DNA of 64,000 bases from Thiosocius teredinicola (GCF_002009425.1 NZ_CP019936.1:4389297-4453296), one strand, 5' to 3'. Numbered from the stretch's first letter, positions 32,552-41,812 are shown. The notes: generated by a model not told the origin, from the letters alone. Numbers and translations: made by a program.

Positions 32552-33535
32552 ATGACGACACGATCAAACGAGCACCATGGCGCCTATCGGATCGGCGCCG
32601 TTTCGCGGCTAACCGGGATCTCGCCCGACACCCTGCGCATCTGGGAACGGCGATACGACATTGTCGAACCACAGCGCACGCCCAAGGGCGGCAGGCTGTA
32701 CAGCCAGCAGGACGTCACCCGGCTGACCATGATCAAGACGCTGGTCGATCAAGGCTACGCGATCAGCACGGTCGCCAACCTGAACATCGAGGAGCTGAAC
32801 CAACGCCTGAACAATGCGCAGCCGGCCAACCTGCCACCGCTGGGCAGCGGGCAGCATGAAGTCTGCGTGGTCGGCCAGGCGATCTCGGTACGCGCCTGCA
32901 ATACCGAGAGCATGCCCGAGGGCCTGGAGCTTGCCGGTGCCTACACCGATCTGCCGGCGTTCCTCGAAGACGAGACCGAATGCGACACCTTGATCATCGA
33001 GCTGCCGTTTCTCGACCGTACCCTGGCGCGCGACCTCAACAGCGCCGAGCTGCGGCGGCGCGCCCAACGCATCATCGTGATCTATGCGTTCAGTCCGTCG
33101 AACATCGTGGCCCAGCTGCAACGCTACGGCCTGCAGACCCTGCGGGCGCCGGTAGCGCTCGAGCATATCTGGCAGCATTGCCAGGTCACCCAGACCAAGC
33201 GCTTCGACTGGAGTCCGCCCGACTGGAATCCGCGCATCGCCAACAATGAACCGATCCCGCCGCGGCGCTTCTCGCACGACCAGCTCATCCACCTGTCGCA
33301 GGTAACCACCAGCCTGGAATGCGAGTGTCCGCACCACACGGCCGGACTGATCGAGCAGCTCTCGGCGTTCGAGGCGTACAGCGCGCAATGCGAGGTCGCA
33401 ACCAAACAAGACGCCGCGCTGCACGGCTATCTGCACCAGATGACGGCCCGCGCCCGCTGGCTGATGGAGGTCGCGCTCGAACGCCTGGCCGAGGTCGAAG
33501 GCATCGAGGTGCCCGAGCCCGACCACCGGCACTGA
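32552..33535 (+). CDS. MerR-family regulator with non-B12 C-terminal domain
   Basis: A 327-residue regulator. Residues 10-80 are a MerR winged HTH (YRIGAVSRLTGISPDTLRIWERRY ... GRLYSQQDVTRLTMIKTLVDQGYAI). The C-terminal 230 residues match the length of LitR/CarH-type light regulators but lack the ExH...G B12-binding motif; they contain CECPHH (near residue 253) and a further cysteine, which may bind metal. It faces a photolyase-GST gene pair on the opposite strand. In other bacteria, related MerR proteins control photolyase and carotenoid genes with light. CAGGAG precedes ATG 32552. Confidence 0.85.
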   Translation: MTTRSNEHHGAYRIGAVSRLTGISPDTLRIWERRYDIVEPQRTPKGGRLYSQQDVTRLTMIKTLVDQGYAISTVANLNIEELNQRLNNAQPANLPPLGSGQHEVCVVGQAISVRACNTESMPEGLELAGAYTDLPAFLEDETECDTLIIELPFLDRTLARDLNSAELRRRAQRIIVIYAFSPSNIVAQLQRYGLQTLRAPVALEHIWQHCQVTQTKRFDWSPPDWNPRIANNEPIPPRRFSHDQLIHLSQVTTSLECECPHHTAGLIEQLSAFEAYSAQCEVATKQDAALHGYLHQMTARARWLMEVALERLAEVEGIEVPEPDHRH

Positions 33536-33781
33536 ACGAGGCCGGGCGACAGGGGCACATTCCATTCCCGGGAAGCCCGGTAGTCAGGCGGCGAGGAAAG
33601 CTGATCCACGTCAGCAAACTGCGACAAGAAGTGGCACGAGGGTGCCGCTTCATGCGTCGCGTCACACAAAAGTCACACAGGCGGACTATAGATATCAGCA
33701 GTCGTTTCGCGGGCAGAAAAATTAAAGAGCGAGACGACGCTGACGATCTATTGCCACTCGCTTCGCGTACCCGGAACAACG

Positions 33782-33970
33782 ATGACAAATAAACATGCTG
33801 CGTCGGCCGTAACGGCTGGTGCCTCTTCACCCGACGCCGATCATCACAGCGACATCCGCAAGGTCGCCTACCTGCGCCGTCGCGCCGCCTATCAGACCCA
33901 GTGTGCGGGTCAGGATGGCTACCGGCCCGGCGGCAGCGCCTTGCCGAACAAGGTCAGCAACGACCACTGA
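33782..33970 (+). CDS. Possible small protein in the MerR-photolyase gap
   Basis: A 62-codon frame (MTNKHAASAVTAGASSPDADHHSDIRKVAYLRRR...). It has no recognisable domain and only a weak ribosome-binding site. It is the only candidate in the 455-bp interval 33536-33990 between the MerR gene and the photolyase gene; otherwise that interval shows nothing clear. Confidence 0.25.
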   Translation: MTNKHAASAVTAGASSPDADHHSDIRKVAYLRRRAAYQTQCAGQDGYRPGGSALPNKVSNDH

Positions 33971-33990
33971 TACCCGGCGGACGAAACGCG

Positions 33991-35403
33991 TTACTTGATC
34001 TTGTCCCAGATCTCAAGCGCGCGTTTGCGACTGTCTTTGAGATCGACGATCGGCGACGGATAATTCCGACCAAGCTCAACGCCGGCCTCTGCGAGCACCT
34101 CGGCCGGGGCTTCCCACGGGCGGTGAACCCACTTGTCCGGCAGCTGTTTGAGCTCGGGCACCCAGTGGCGCACATACTCGCCGTGTACGTCGAACTTCTC
34201 ACCCTGCGACACCGGGTTGAAGATGCGAAAGTACGGCGCGGCATCCGCGCCACAGCCCGCCGTCCATTGCCAGCCGAGACTGTTGTTGGCCAGGTCGGCA
34301 TCGACCAGGGTATCCCAGAACCACTTGGCGCCTTCCTGCCAGGGCAACTGCAGGTTCTTGGTCAGCAGCGAGGCGACGATCATGCGAACCCGGTTGTGCA
34401 TCCAGCCAGTCGCCCATAGCTGACGCATACCGGCATCGACCATCGGGATCCCGGTCTGGCCGCGTTGCCAGGCGACCAGATCCTTGCGCGCTTTGCGCCA
34501 GGGGAAGTCGGCGAAGCGCTCGTCGAGCGGAGCGTCGGTGGTATGCGGAAAATGGAACAACAGGTGATGGGCGAACTCGCGCCAGCCGACCTCGCGCAGA
34601 AACGCCGACGCGGATTTTTTGCGCCCACACGCGGCGACGATCTCACGCGGACCGAGTTGACCGAAGTGCAGGTAAGGCGACAACTTCGATACCGTCTCCT
34701 GCGCCGGAAAATCACGCCCGCTGTCATAGTCCTTTACCTCAGTCGCGAGAAACTCATCGAGTCGCGCCTCGGCACCCGCGCGGGTCGGTTTCCATGCCTT
34801 GGCGATGCCCTGATCCCAGTCGATCTTCGGTAGCAGGCCGAGGTCGTCCAGGGCCACGGCGGCGAGTGATTTCTTTTTCCTGGTGATGCTCACCCAGGGT
34901 GTATCCGGCGTGCTGTCGCTGTCGGCCTTGGGGAGCTCGAATTCGAGCAGCCGCTTCCAGAACGGCGTGAACACGCGGTACGGCCCACCCTGCTTGGTCT
35001 GCACCTCCCACGGCTCATACAACAGCGCAGCGTTGCTGCTCTCGGCGACCTGGCCCTGATCGCGCAGCGCCTGCTTGATTGCCGTATCGCGTTCGATCGC
35101 GGCGGGTTCGTACAGCCGGTTCCAGTACACGGCATCGGCCCCGGTCTGTTCAACGAGGTGTTTGAGGGTGTCGAGACTCTTGCCTTCGCAGATCAGCAGC
35201 CTGCCGCCGAGCTGCTCGTTCAGATCCGCGAGCGCATGGTGCAGCCACCAGTTGGATGCGCCGCCCGGTGCCCAGTCGCCCTCCTCACCGGGGGCATGGA
35301 TATACACGCCGAGGACGTCGTCATGGCTGGCCGCGGCCCGGGCGACGGCGGGGTTGTCTACCAGCCGCAGGTCGCGGCGAAACCAGACGATTGCGAGACT
35401 CAC
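33991..35403 (-). CDS. phrB: Deoxyribodipyrimidine photolyase
   Basis: A 470-residue class I CPD photolyase/cryptochrome. The N-terminal antenna domain starts SLAIVWFRRDLRLVDNPAV. The FAD domain includes KLSPYLHFGQLGPREIVAA, WREFAHHLLFHFP, GQTGIPMVDAGMRQLWATGWMHNRVRMIVASLLTKNL and the Trp-rich end (NSLGWQWTAGCGADAAPYFRIFNP). It repairs UV pyrimidine dimers with light. Start GTG 35403 lies 7 bases behind the GST stop, so the two genes are one transcript; the frame is open further upstream but only within the GST gene. Confidence 0.93.
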   Translation of the reverse strand: MSLAIVWFRRDLRLVDNPAVARAAASHDDVLGVYIHAPGEEGDWAPGGASNWWLHHALADLNEQLGGRLLICEGKSLDTLKHLVEQTGADAVYWNRLYEPAAIERDTAIKQALRDQGQVAESSNAALLYEPWEVQTKQGGPYRVFTPFWKRLLEFELPKADSDSTPDTPWVSITRKKKSLAAVALDDLGLLPKIDWDQGIAKAWKPTRAGAEARLDEFLATEVKDYDSGRDFPAQETVSKLSPYLHFGQLGPREIVAACGRKKSASAFLREVGWREFAHHLLFHFPHTTDAPLDERFADFPWRKARKDLVAWQRGQTGIPMVDAGMRQLWATGWMHNRVRMIVASLLTKNLQLPWQEGAKWFWDTLVDADLANNSLGWQWTAGCGADAAPYFRIFNPVSQGEKFDVHGEYVRHWVPELKQLPDKWVHRPWEAPAEVLAEAGVELGRNYPSPIVDLKDSRKRALEIWDKIK

Positions 35404-35410
35404 GTCGCCG

Positions 35411-36016
35411 TCAGGCCGGCGGCTCGGTAGCCAGCATCGACGGCCGCTGCGCCATTCCGGCGTACCATTCGCTGAGTGCCGGACGGGTGTCGCGCCACGT
35501 GCCGACCGCACCGCGCAGGTCGAGATAACCGAGCGCCACCGCCAGGCTCAGCGTGCCCAGATCGATACGCTCCGCGAGCTGCTCGATGTCGTTCTCGAAG
35601 AGGTCGAGAGTGCGGCTGATTGCACGCCGCTTGAGGTCGATCCACCATTCCCAGCGCTTCTCTTCGGGGCGCTTGATGGTTTCCATGAAAATCAGCACCG
35701 CACTGTCGAGTACACCGTCGGCCAGCGCCTGTTCGCGCAATACCTGCCAGCGCGCCTCGCCATCGAGCGGGATCATGGGTTGCCCGTCGTGCTGGTGGTC
35801 GAGGTATTCGCAGATCACCGGGCTGTCGTACAGCGTGGTGCCATCGTCGGCGACCAGGGTCGGCACCATCGAGAGGGGATTTTCGGCGGTGAGATGATCG
35901 GGTTCTGACCAACCATCGACGGTCTCGGCTTCGACGCGATCGGCCAAACCGATCTCGTGCAGCATCACCATGACCTTGCGCACATAAGGCGAGGTATGCG
36001 AGTGGCGTAGCAACAT
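35411..36016 (-). CDS. Glutathione S-transferase family protein
   Basis: A 201-residue GST. Residues 1-80 are the thioredoxin-like domain (LLRHSHTSPYVRKVMVMLHEIGL, and PTLVADDGTTLYDSPVICEYLD, the glutathione-contact ESxxI-like motif written here DSPVI). Residues 90-200 form the helical domain. The substrate is unknown. AAGGGGGCGAC before ATG 36016 is a strong ribosome-binding site. It is the first gene of a pair with phrB. Confidence 0.9.
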   Translation of the reverse strand: MLLRHSHTSPYVRKVMVMLHEIGLADRVEAETVDGWSEPDHLTAENPLSMVPTLVADDGTTLYDSPVICEYLDHQHDGQPMIPLDGEARWQVLREQALADGVLDSAVLIFMETIKRPEEKRWEWWIDLKRRAISRTLDLFENDIEQLAERIDLGTLSLAVALGYLDLRGAVGTWRDTRPALSEWYAGMAQRPSMLATEPPA

Positions 36017-36158
36017 GTCGCCCCCTTGAGGACTCAGCTTATTGTTCTTCGCGCCTCGGCCTGAACAGACATTCAGGACAATTCGCGGATCTTGTTGTTC
36101 CGCGATTATCCGGTCGCGGCCGCCGCTTGCCCAGCGGCCGCCCGGTGGCATGTCCAGA

Positions 36159-37550
36159 TCAGGCGGCGTCGGCGCCGCTGATGATGTGCGACGGCAGATC
36201 TTTGCCTTCGTGGCGCTGGTCGTTGACCAGCAGATCCTTCGCGAACTGTTCTTCGTCGACGGTCGCGCCAAGGAATTCGGCGACCGAGCGCATGTCGACC
36301 TCGGCATTCTCCAGGCAGCAGGTGGCGCCCGGTGATGGGGTCATATTGAAGATCGCGCCGACACCGGTATCGATCTTGGCCTCGCCCATCATCAGCTTGC
36401 GGTTGTCCTTGTCGATCAGCTGCGGCCGGATGCCGCCGACGTGGTGGGCGAATTTCAGGTCTTTGTACTTCAGATCCGGCACGATCTTGCGCGCATCCTT
36501 GAGGAACAGGCCGCGCCGCAGGATCGGGATCTCGAACAGGAAGTTCTTCAGGATGTAGTTGCGGATGTCCTTGACCTTGAGCAGGTCGTACAGCACGTCC
36601 CAGACCTTGCGGTCGAAACGGAACACGCGTAGGAAGTCCTTCAAGGTTTCCCAGTTGTAGCGCTCGAGCACCGGCAGCACCAATGCGGTCGGCCCCCAGC
36701 GCGTCTTGCCCGGCACCATCACGTCCGGGTCACCGTGGATCGCGGCGAACGGCAGTTTGTCGTTCTGTACCGTGTACACCTTGCCGCGCAGTACCTGTGG
36801 GGTGAAGTAGTAGCTGCCGGCGACCGGCAGCACTGAGAAATGGTGGCCGTAGCCCAAGTCGTGCGCCAGCTGCAGGCTGTGACCGCCGGCGCAGACGACG
36901 ATCGAACGCGCCTGGAACTTGGCCTCGCCGGTGTCGACCGTGAACAACTCGCCATCCTGTTTGATGTGATGCGCGCGGGTGTTGTAGTGAACCTCGACCT
37001 CGGTGCCCTCGCAGCGACGCGCCTGGCGCACGAACGAGCGGGCCAGCGCCTCGAAGTTCACGGCGGTGTATTCGTTCTCCGAGCCCAGCGCGACGATCTC
37101 TTCGGTACGCGGCCGGCCGTTGGTGGTGGCGACCGCAGGCTCGATGCCGGCGATATCGTCGAGTTCGAGTAGCTTGAGGCGCGGATAGTGCGGCGACAGC
37201 ATCTCGAAGCGCTCACGCAGTTGCTGGCACTCGTTGGCGCCGACGCCCAGCACCATCTTCGGGTAGCGGAAGATCAGGTGGTCGATGTCCGGTTGCACCG
37301 TGGCGTAGTTCTCGACCATGCGCGCGGCGCGCTGCACTTTCAGGGCCTTCTCGAGACTGTAGTTGGTCTCGATATCGCCGCAGTGCAGCGTCTGACTGTT
37401 GTTGCTGTGCAACGAGTTAACGCGCGCAGGGGCGGCGTACTTCTCGAGCATGCCGACGTGCTTGATATCCGTGTATTTCGACGTCAAATACAGCAGCGCC
37501 GACCCGGTGACTCCACCACCGACGATCAGCAAATCAAAAACCTGGCTCAT
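36159..37550 (-). CDS. mqo: Malate:quinone oxidoreductase (FAD-dependent)
   Basis: A 463-residue membrane-peripheral flavoprotein. VFDLLIVGGGVTGSALLYLTSKY is the FAD Rossmann loop, and VGMLEKYAAPARVNSLHSNNSQTLHCGDIETNYS is characteristic of Mqo; GGIRPQLIDKDNRKLMMGEAKI and FNMTPSPGATCCLENAEVD form the C-terminal FAD contacts. It oxidises malate to oxaloacetate and passes electrons to quinone, acting in the TCA cycle without NAD. The start is ATG 37550; the frame extends 16 codons upstream. It is divergent from the sulfur globule gene. Confidence 0.9.
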   Translation of the reverse strand: MSQVFDLLIVGGGVTGSALLYLTSKYTDIKHVGMLEKYAAPARVNSLHSNNSQTLHCGDIETNYSLEKALKVQRAARMVENYATVQPDIDHLIFRYPKMVLGVGANECQQLRERFEMLSPHYPRLKLLELDDIAGIEPAVATTNGRPRTEEIVALGSENEYTAVNFEALARSFVRQARRCEGTEVEVHYNTRAHHIKQDGELFTVDTGEAKFQARSIVVCAGGHSLQLAHDLGYGHHFSVLPVAGSYYFTPQVLRGKVYTVQNDKLPFAAIHGDPDVMVPGKTRWGPTALVLPVLERYNWETLKDFLRVFRFDRKVWDVLYDLLKVKDIRNYILKNFLFEIPILRRGLFLKDARKIVPDLKYKDLKFAHHVGGIRPQLIDKDNRKLMMGEAKIDTGVGAIFNMTPSPGATCCLENAEVDMRSVAEFLGATVDEEQFAKDLLVNDQRHEGKDLPSHIISGADAA

Positions 37551-37672
37551 AAAGCAGTCTCCAGCATTAATTTTTTCGAGCATAGCGGCATCAAGCATTT
37601 ACTGCTCATGAGGTTTTTTTCGACCTCGTCATTGATTCATTCCCTGTATTGCGCCAGATCAACTCACCCCGA

Positions 37673-37700
37673 TTGATTATTTAGTATTTGCTTATATACT
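37673..37700 (+). promoter_or_regulatory. Promoter of the sulfur globule gene with possible repressor site
   Basis: TTGATT (37673-37678) and TATACT (37695-37700), spaced 16 bases, fit a sigma-70 promoter 100 bases before the gene. The exact 13-mer ATTTGCTTATATA (37686-37698) overlaps the -10 box and recurs in the RND efflux promoter at 50694-50706. Confidence 0.55.
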
Positions 37701-37801
37701 TTTCATCAACGGCAGGCAGTATCGCCGAGCCGCTCCCCACAGGCGGCAACCTCACAACCGATGAGCCAGGCTCACGACGAAAACATACGGAGAACTCGAT
37801 C

Positions 37802-38164
37802 ATGAAAAAGACCATCGCACTCGTTGCCGTCCTCGCTTCTGCCCAAGCCGGTGCTTGGTGGGGCAACGGCTATGACAATGGTTACAACAATGGCTATGGC
37901 TACGGTAACGGCTATGGCAATGGCGTACTGGACGGTGCCGGCGATGCTGCTGGTGAAGGCACCTTCAGCATGAACTTCTCGGGCCGCGGTCACACCAACA
38001 TGCGTGGTTACGGCAATGGCTACGGTTATGGCGACGGTTACGGCCGTGGCTACAACTACAACGCCCCGTACTGGGGTGGTCCGTACGGCTATGCTCCGTA
38101 CGGCTATGCGCCGCCCGCTCCGGTTGCTCCTGCGCCCGCTGCACCGGAAGCAGAAGCCCAGTAA
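37802..38164 (+). CDS. sgp: Sulfur globule protein
   Basis: A 120-residue secreted protein. After signal peptide MKKTIALVAVLASAQAGA the mature part consists of Gly-Tyr-Asn repeats (WGNGYDNGYNNGYGYGNGYG...) and a tail rich in Pro/Ala/Tyr (YAPYGYAPPAPVAPAPA). This repeat style, with no charged core, is that of the sulfur globule envelope proteins of purple sulfur and related bacteria, which coat stored zero-valent sulfur in the periplasm. It is single, not one of a multi-gene set. It has its own promoter and a strong terminator. Confidence 0.85.
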   Translation: MKKTIALVAVLASAQAGAWWGNGYDNGYNNGYGYGNGYGNGVLDGAGDAAGEGTFSMNFSGRGHTNMRGYGNGYGYGDGYGRGYNYNAPYWGGPYGYAPYGYAPPAPVAPAPAAPEAEAQ

Positions 38165-38206
38165 GTCACACCTTCAGGCCTCGACCGGGGCCGCGGTGTA
38201 AAAATG

Positions 38207-38234
38207 AAACCCCGTACCTCGGTACGGGGTTTTT
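38207..38234 (+). terminator. Rho-independent terminator
   Basis: Stem AAACCCCGTACC (38207-38218) / GGTACGGGGTTT (38221-38232) with T run. Ends the sulfur globule transcript. Confidence 0.9.
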
Positions 38235-38277
38235 CGTTGCGCTATGCTGTGCGCCCACTGAGCAACGGAGATTCAGC

Positions 38278-38976
38278 ATGCGAACCCTGTTCATATTCAC
38301 CCTGCTTTCGCTCGCGGCCATTTCCCCCGCCACATTCGCTGCACAAGAGGAACTGCCCTACAACCGGGTGACGCTGAACGAATCCGCATCGCAGGACGTC
38401 GACAACGACCAGCTGGTCGCCGTGCTGTTCGCCCAGGCAGAGGGCAGCGACGCCGCGCAGCCGGCGGACGAGGTCAACCGGATCATGGACTGGGCGCTGA
38501 AGCTGGCCAAGGAACACAGCGAGGTCAAGTCACAGACGCTCGGTTACAACACCCAGCCGGTGTACAACAAATCAGCGATCCGCGGATGGCGGGTGAATCA
38601 ATCGTTGCGCCTGGAGAGCCGCGACGCGCGCGTGCTCGGTGACCTGATCGGTAAGCTGCAGCAACAGTTGCAGGTGCAATCGCTGAATTACCAGGTATCG
38701 GAAGAGCAGCGCCGCAAGCATCTGGACGCGCTGACCGACAACGCATTGCGCCGTTTTCAGCAGCGTGCCGCTACGGTCGCCAAGTCACTCGGGCGCAGCA
38801 GCTACCGCATCGTGCGGCTGGACATCAACGACGGTCGCCAGAACCCGATGCCGATGATGCGCGGCGCGGTGATGCATGCCGAGGCCGATTTCGCACCCGC
38901 ACCCGCGGCGATCGATGCCGGCACCCAATCGATGCAGGTCAGCGTGTCTGGTGAGATCGAGGTCAGCGACAACTGA
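38278..38976 (+). CDS. SIMPL (DUF541) domain exported protein
   Basis: A 232-residue protein with signal peptide (LFIFTLLSLAAISPATFA) and a SIMPL/DUF541 domain: YNRVTLNESASQDVDNDQLVAVLFAQAEG, KSQTLGYNTQPVYNKSAIRGWRVNQSLRLES, and the C-terminal half with ADFAPAPAAIDAGTQSMQVSVSGEIEV. These periplasmic proteins are of unknown function, sometimes linked to oxidative stress (YggE in E. coli). Ribosome-binding site CGGAGATTC. Follows the sulfur globule terminator and therefore has its own promoter. Confidence 0.9.
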   Translation: MRTLFIFTLLSLAAISPATFAAQEELPYNRVTLNESASQDVDNDQLVAVLFAQAEGSDAAQPADEVNRIMDWALKLAKEHSEVKSQTLGYNTQPVYNKSAIRGWRVNQSLRLESRDARVLGDLIGKLQQQLQVQSLNYQVSEEQRRKHLDALTDNALRRFQQRAATVAKSLGRSSYRIVRLDINDGRQNPMPMMRGAVMHAEADFAPAPAAIDAGTQSMQVSVSGEIEVSDN

Positions 38977-38984
38977 CCGCAAGA

Positions 38985-39668
38985 TCAGTTGACCCGGGCG
39001 TCCTGTCCCAACTGCGCAAGATGGGCCCCGATCTGCGCTAGTCGCTGGCGCACCGGTTCGTCGACATCACGCTGGGATTCCACGCACTGGTTGGCTGCCA
39101 CGTATAGCTCGCTGGTTTGTTCACGGTCGAACAACTGCAACGCGGCGGCGACCGCGTCTTCTGATTCGGACAGCAGCGTCGCTGCCAGTTCGTCCTTGCC
39201 GATGGCGCTTTGCGGGTGCAGCAGGTCGGCGACCAGCGGTTGCTTCAGCAGCTCGAAATGGGTCTGGCGCGCGGCGCGCTCCTGGGCGAGTTCGTCGATC
39301 GCCTGCGGATCGCCGCCGGCGCCGTGCTCGACATTGCGCATGATCACGTCGACCAACTGCACGATAGCCGCCTGGTTCGTGGCATGGTCTTCGGCCAGCC
39401 CGGCCGACTGCTCATAAAGACGATCGAGTTGCTCCTTGAGCGCCAGAATCACCTCGCTGCCCTCGTTCGGCTTGAGATCGACGGCACGCTGCACGGTGCT
39501 GCGCAGCTCGTCGAGAAAGGCGATCAGTTCTTCGTGATCGCGCCGCTGGCAGTCGAGCAGGAAATCATCGTCGCGCGCAAGCGGGCCGCCCGGAAACAAG
39601 GGGTTGTCCAACTTGCGCCGGTAGTGGCGTTCGTGGCGACCGGGGAGTTGGCTGAACGGGATCGACAT
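38985..39668 (-). CDS. Hypothetical coiled-coil protein
   Basis: A 227-residue, highly helical cytosolic protein without cysteine or membrane segment. Charged heptad-like stretches (LRSTVQRAVDLKPNEGSEVILALKEQLDRLYEQ; ERAARQTHFELLKQPLVADLL) suggest a coiled coil. No family recognised. The C-terminus runs to 9 bases from the end of the SIMPL gene, which is convergent. It starts 56 bases downstream of selO on the same strand. Confidence 0.65.
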   Translation of the reverse strand: MSIPFSQLPGRHERHYRRKLDNPLFPGGPLARDDDFLLDCQRRDHEELIAFLDELRSTVQRAVDLKPNEGSEVILALKEQLDRLYEQSAGLAEDHATNQAAIVQLVDVIMRNVEHGAGGDPQAIDELAQERAARQTHFELLKQPLVADLLHPQSAIGKDELAATLLSESEDAVAAALQLFDREQTSELYVAANQCVESQRDVDEPVRQRLAQIGAHLAQLGQDARVN

Positions 39669-39723
39669 AGGGCTTTTCTTGAACCGGATGCGGGAAATCT
39701 GCGAGGTCTTCCATTCTACCCGT

Positions 39724-41211
39724 TCACGACGAACAACTGATCTCGAGATGCCGCCCCCAGTCGGGCGGCTCGGTAGCATAGGCCTGCATGCCCGGCTGGT
39801 CCTCGTAGGGCGTGGCCAACAGGTTCAGCAACCGGTCGACCTCTGCGTAGTCACCCTGCTCGGCCTGCGCGATCGCGTGCTGTGCCAGGTAGTTGCGCAG
39901 GATGTAGCGCGGGTTGACCCGGTTCATGCGCTCCCTGCGCGCCGAATCCTCACTCGATTCGGCCTCGAGGCGTGCGCGGTAGTCGCGTGCCCAGGCATCG
40001 AACGCCTCGCGATCGATGAAGCGATCGCGCAGAGAGATATCGTCGGCCGGCACGTCGCGTGCGAGGCCCGACAGGTCGCGAAACAAATTGGTGTAGTCGA
40101 CGCCGCTACCGGCCATCAGGTCGAGCAGGCGCTGCGCCAGATTCTGATCGTCGTCGCGCTCATCGATCAGGCCCAGCTTGGCGCGCAGGCCTTGCGCATA
40201 GTGCTGGGCGATTGCCGGCTCGTATCCCGCCAAGGCCGCCTTGGCCATCTCGACCGCGGCCTCACCGTTGTCGTCATCGAACAGCGGCAGCATCGCCTGC
40301 GCCAGGCAGGTCAAATTCCACAAGCCGATCGACGGCTGCTGATCGAAGGCGTAGCGGCCGCGGTAGTCGGAATGGTTGCAGATGAAACCGGGATCGTAGG
40401 CGTCGAGAAAACCGAACGGACCATAGTCCAGGGTCAGCCCGAGGATCGACATGTTGTCGGTGTTCATCACGCCGTGCGCAAACCCGACCAACTGCCACTG
40501 CGCCATCAGGCGCGCGGTGCGCTCGACCACCTCGGTCAGCAGCGCCAGATAGGGCTGTGGCTGTTCGCGCAGCTGGGGATAGTTGTGATCGATGACGTAG
40601 TCGGCCAGATCTTTCAGCGCCGCATACTGCTGGCGGTAGAAGAACACCTCGAACGATCCGAAGCGCACGTGGCTCGGCGCCATGCGCACCAGCAGCGCAC
40701 CGCTTTCGATGCGTTCGCGATAGATCTCTTCGGCACTGTTGAACATGCACAGCGCACGAGTCGTCGGGATGCCGAGACCATGCATGGCCTCGGAGCACAA
40801 GTACTCGCGGATCGTCGAGCGCAACACCGCACGCCCGTCGCCGTCACGCGAGAACGGCGTGAGCCCGGCGCCCTTGAGCTGCAACTCCCAGCGTTCACCG
40901 GCATCGTTGACCACCTCGCCGAGAATCATCGCCCGACCGTCACCCAGCTGCGGCACATAGTGACCGAACTGGTGACCGGCGTAGCACATCGCGACCGGTT
41001 CGGTGCCGGGCCATTCGGCCGAACCACTCAGCCGCGCCACCGCGCCGTTTACACGGATGCTGTGCGGGTCGAGTTCGAGCAGCGCAGCCGCACGCTCGCT
41101 GATGCTCACCAGGTGAACGTCTTGCAGCGGTGTCGGCTGCACACGGGCATGAAACGCGCCGGGCAGACGTGCATAGGTGTTGTCGAACCTGAGCTGATCG
41201 AGGGTTTTCAT
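39724..41211 (-). CDS. selO: Protein adenylyltransferase SelO (YdiU)
   Basis: A 495-residue SelO pseudokinase. Characteristic segments: DNTYARLPGAFHARVQPTPL, YAGHQFGHYVPQLGDGRAMILGEV, WELQLKGAGLTPFSRDGDGRAVLRS (the lysine of LKGAG contacts ATP), HGVMNTDNMSILGLTLDYGPFGFLDAY (Asn and Asp metal ligands). The protein ends in SCSS: the C-terminal cysteine replaces the selenocysteine of selenoprotein O. SelO transfers AMP to Ser/Thr/Tyr of target proteins under oxidative stress. Start MKTLDQLRFDNTY at 41211 (ATG) is preferred over ATG 41220. Confidence 0.92.
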   Translation of the reverse strand: MKTLDQLRFDNTYARLPGAFHARVQPTPLQDVHLVSISERAAALLELDPHSIRVNGAVARLSGSAEWPGTEPVAMCYAGHQFGHYVPQLGDGRAMILGEVVNDAGERWELQLKGAGLTPFSRDGDGRAVLRSTIREYLCSEAMHGLGIPTTRALCMFNSAEEIYRERIESGALLVRMAPSHVRFGSFEVFFYRQQYAALKDLADYVIDHNYPQLREQPQPYLALLTEVVERTARLMAQWQLVGFAHGVMNTDNMSILGLTLDYGPFGFLDAYDPGFICNHSDYRGRYAFDQQPSIGLWNLTCLAQAMLPLFDDDNGEAAVEMAKAALAGYEPAIAQHYAQGLRAKLGLIDERDDDQNLAQRLLDLMAGSGVDYTNLFRDLSGLARDVPADDISLRDRFIDREAFDAWARDYRARLEAESSEDSARRERMNRVNPRYILRNYLAQHAIAQAEQGDYAEVDRLLNLLATPYEDQPGMQAYATEPPDWGRHLEISCSS

Positions 41212-41317
41212 CGACAACATGCTGCGGCGCACCCGATGAGTTATCAACCCGCGCTGCTCACGGGAATCGGGACCGGAAACAGCCTGACCGGTGCCCCTTC
41301 CTGGGCCCCAATGTACG

Positions 41318-41803
41318 CTAGCGGACGACCTCTTCCATCGCCGTCGGGCTGAGCTTCAGACGAATCCGCGTTGCCGCGCTGTCGAGTGCCTTGTTGTTGC
41401 GCAAGGCCTCGCTGGTGTAACGATTGAGAGTGACGTCGAGCTCGACATAGTCAACCCGATCATCGGAAACCCATGCGATCTCGGCCAGCTCGCCCTTGGT
41501 AGCGAGCTTGTAGACATTCACCTGCGGGTATTCATCGAAGGTCGACACGGCCACATAGTATTCGTACTGACAGATGCCGTGTGTTTCGACGAAGCAGTCC
41601 TGATCCATCGTTGGAACCTGGTACAACCTCACCGACAGATCCTTGTCGATTTCCGGTTGCAGCTCGTTCAACGTGATGACCTTGCCGATCGACATGGCCT
41701 TGTACAGGCCCGCGTCGTCCGGCTCATCGTGCACCCCGTTGCCGGCGCCGCCATGGGCACAGGCGGCGAGCGACAATGACAACAGCAATACCGTGGCTTT
41801 CAT
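41318..41803 (-). CDS. Small lipoprotein, possible partner of the M15-like peptidase
   Basis: A 161-residue protein with lipoprotein signal MKATVLLLSLSLAAC (lipobox LAAC, Cys15). The mature part is soluble with two further cysteines (DCFVETHGIC) and alternates strands and helices. It lies 9 bases after the peptidoglycan-peptidase-like gene, so the two are translated from one mRNA. No family recognised. The pairing would suit a periplasmic immunity or accessory protein, which is inference. Confidence 0.7.
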   Translation of the reverse strand: MKATVLLLSLSLAACAHGGAGNGVHDEPDDAGLYKAMSIGKVITLNELQPEIDKDLSVRLYQVPTMDQDCFVETHGICQYEYYVAVSTFDEYPQVNVYKLATKGELAEIAWVSDDRVDYVELDVTLNRYTSEALRNNKALDSAATRIRLKLSPTAMEEVVR

Positions 41804-41812
41804 CAACCCGCC

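Noticed and set aside
39679-41352. Plus-strand open frame of about 557 codons opposite selO
   Set aside because: Composition is that of an antisense frame; the minus strand encodes an intact SelO.
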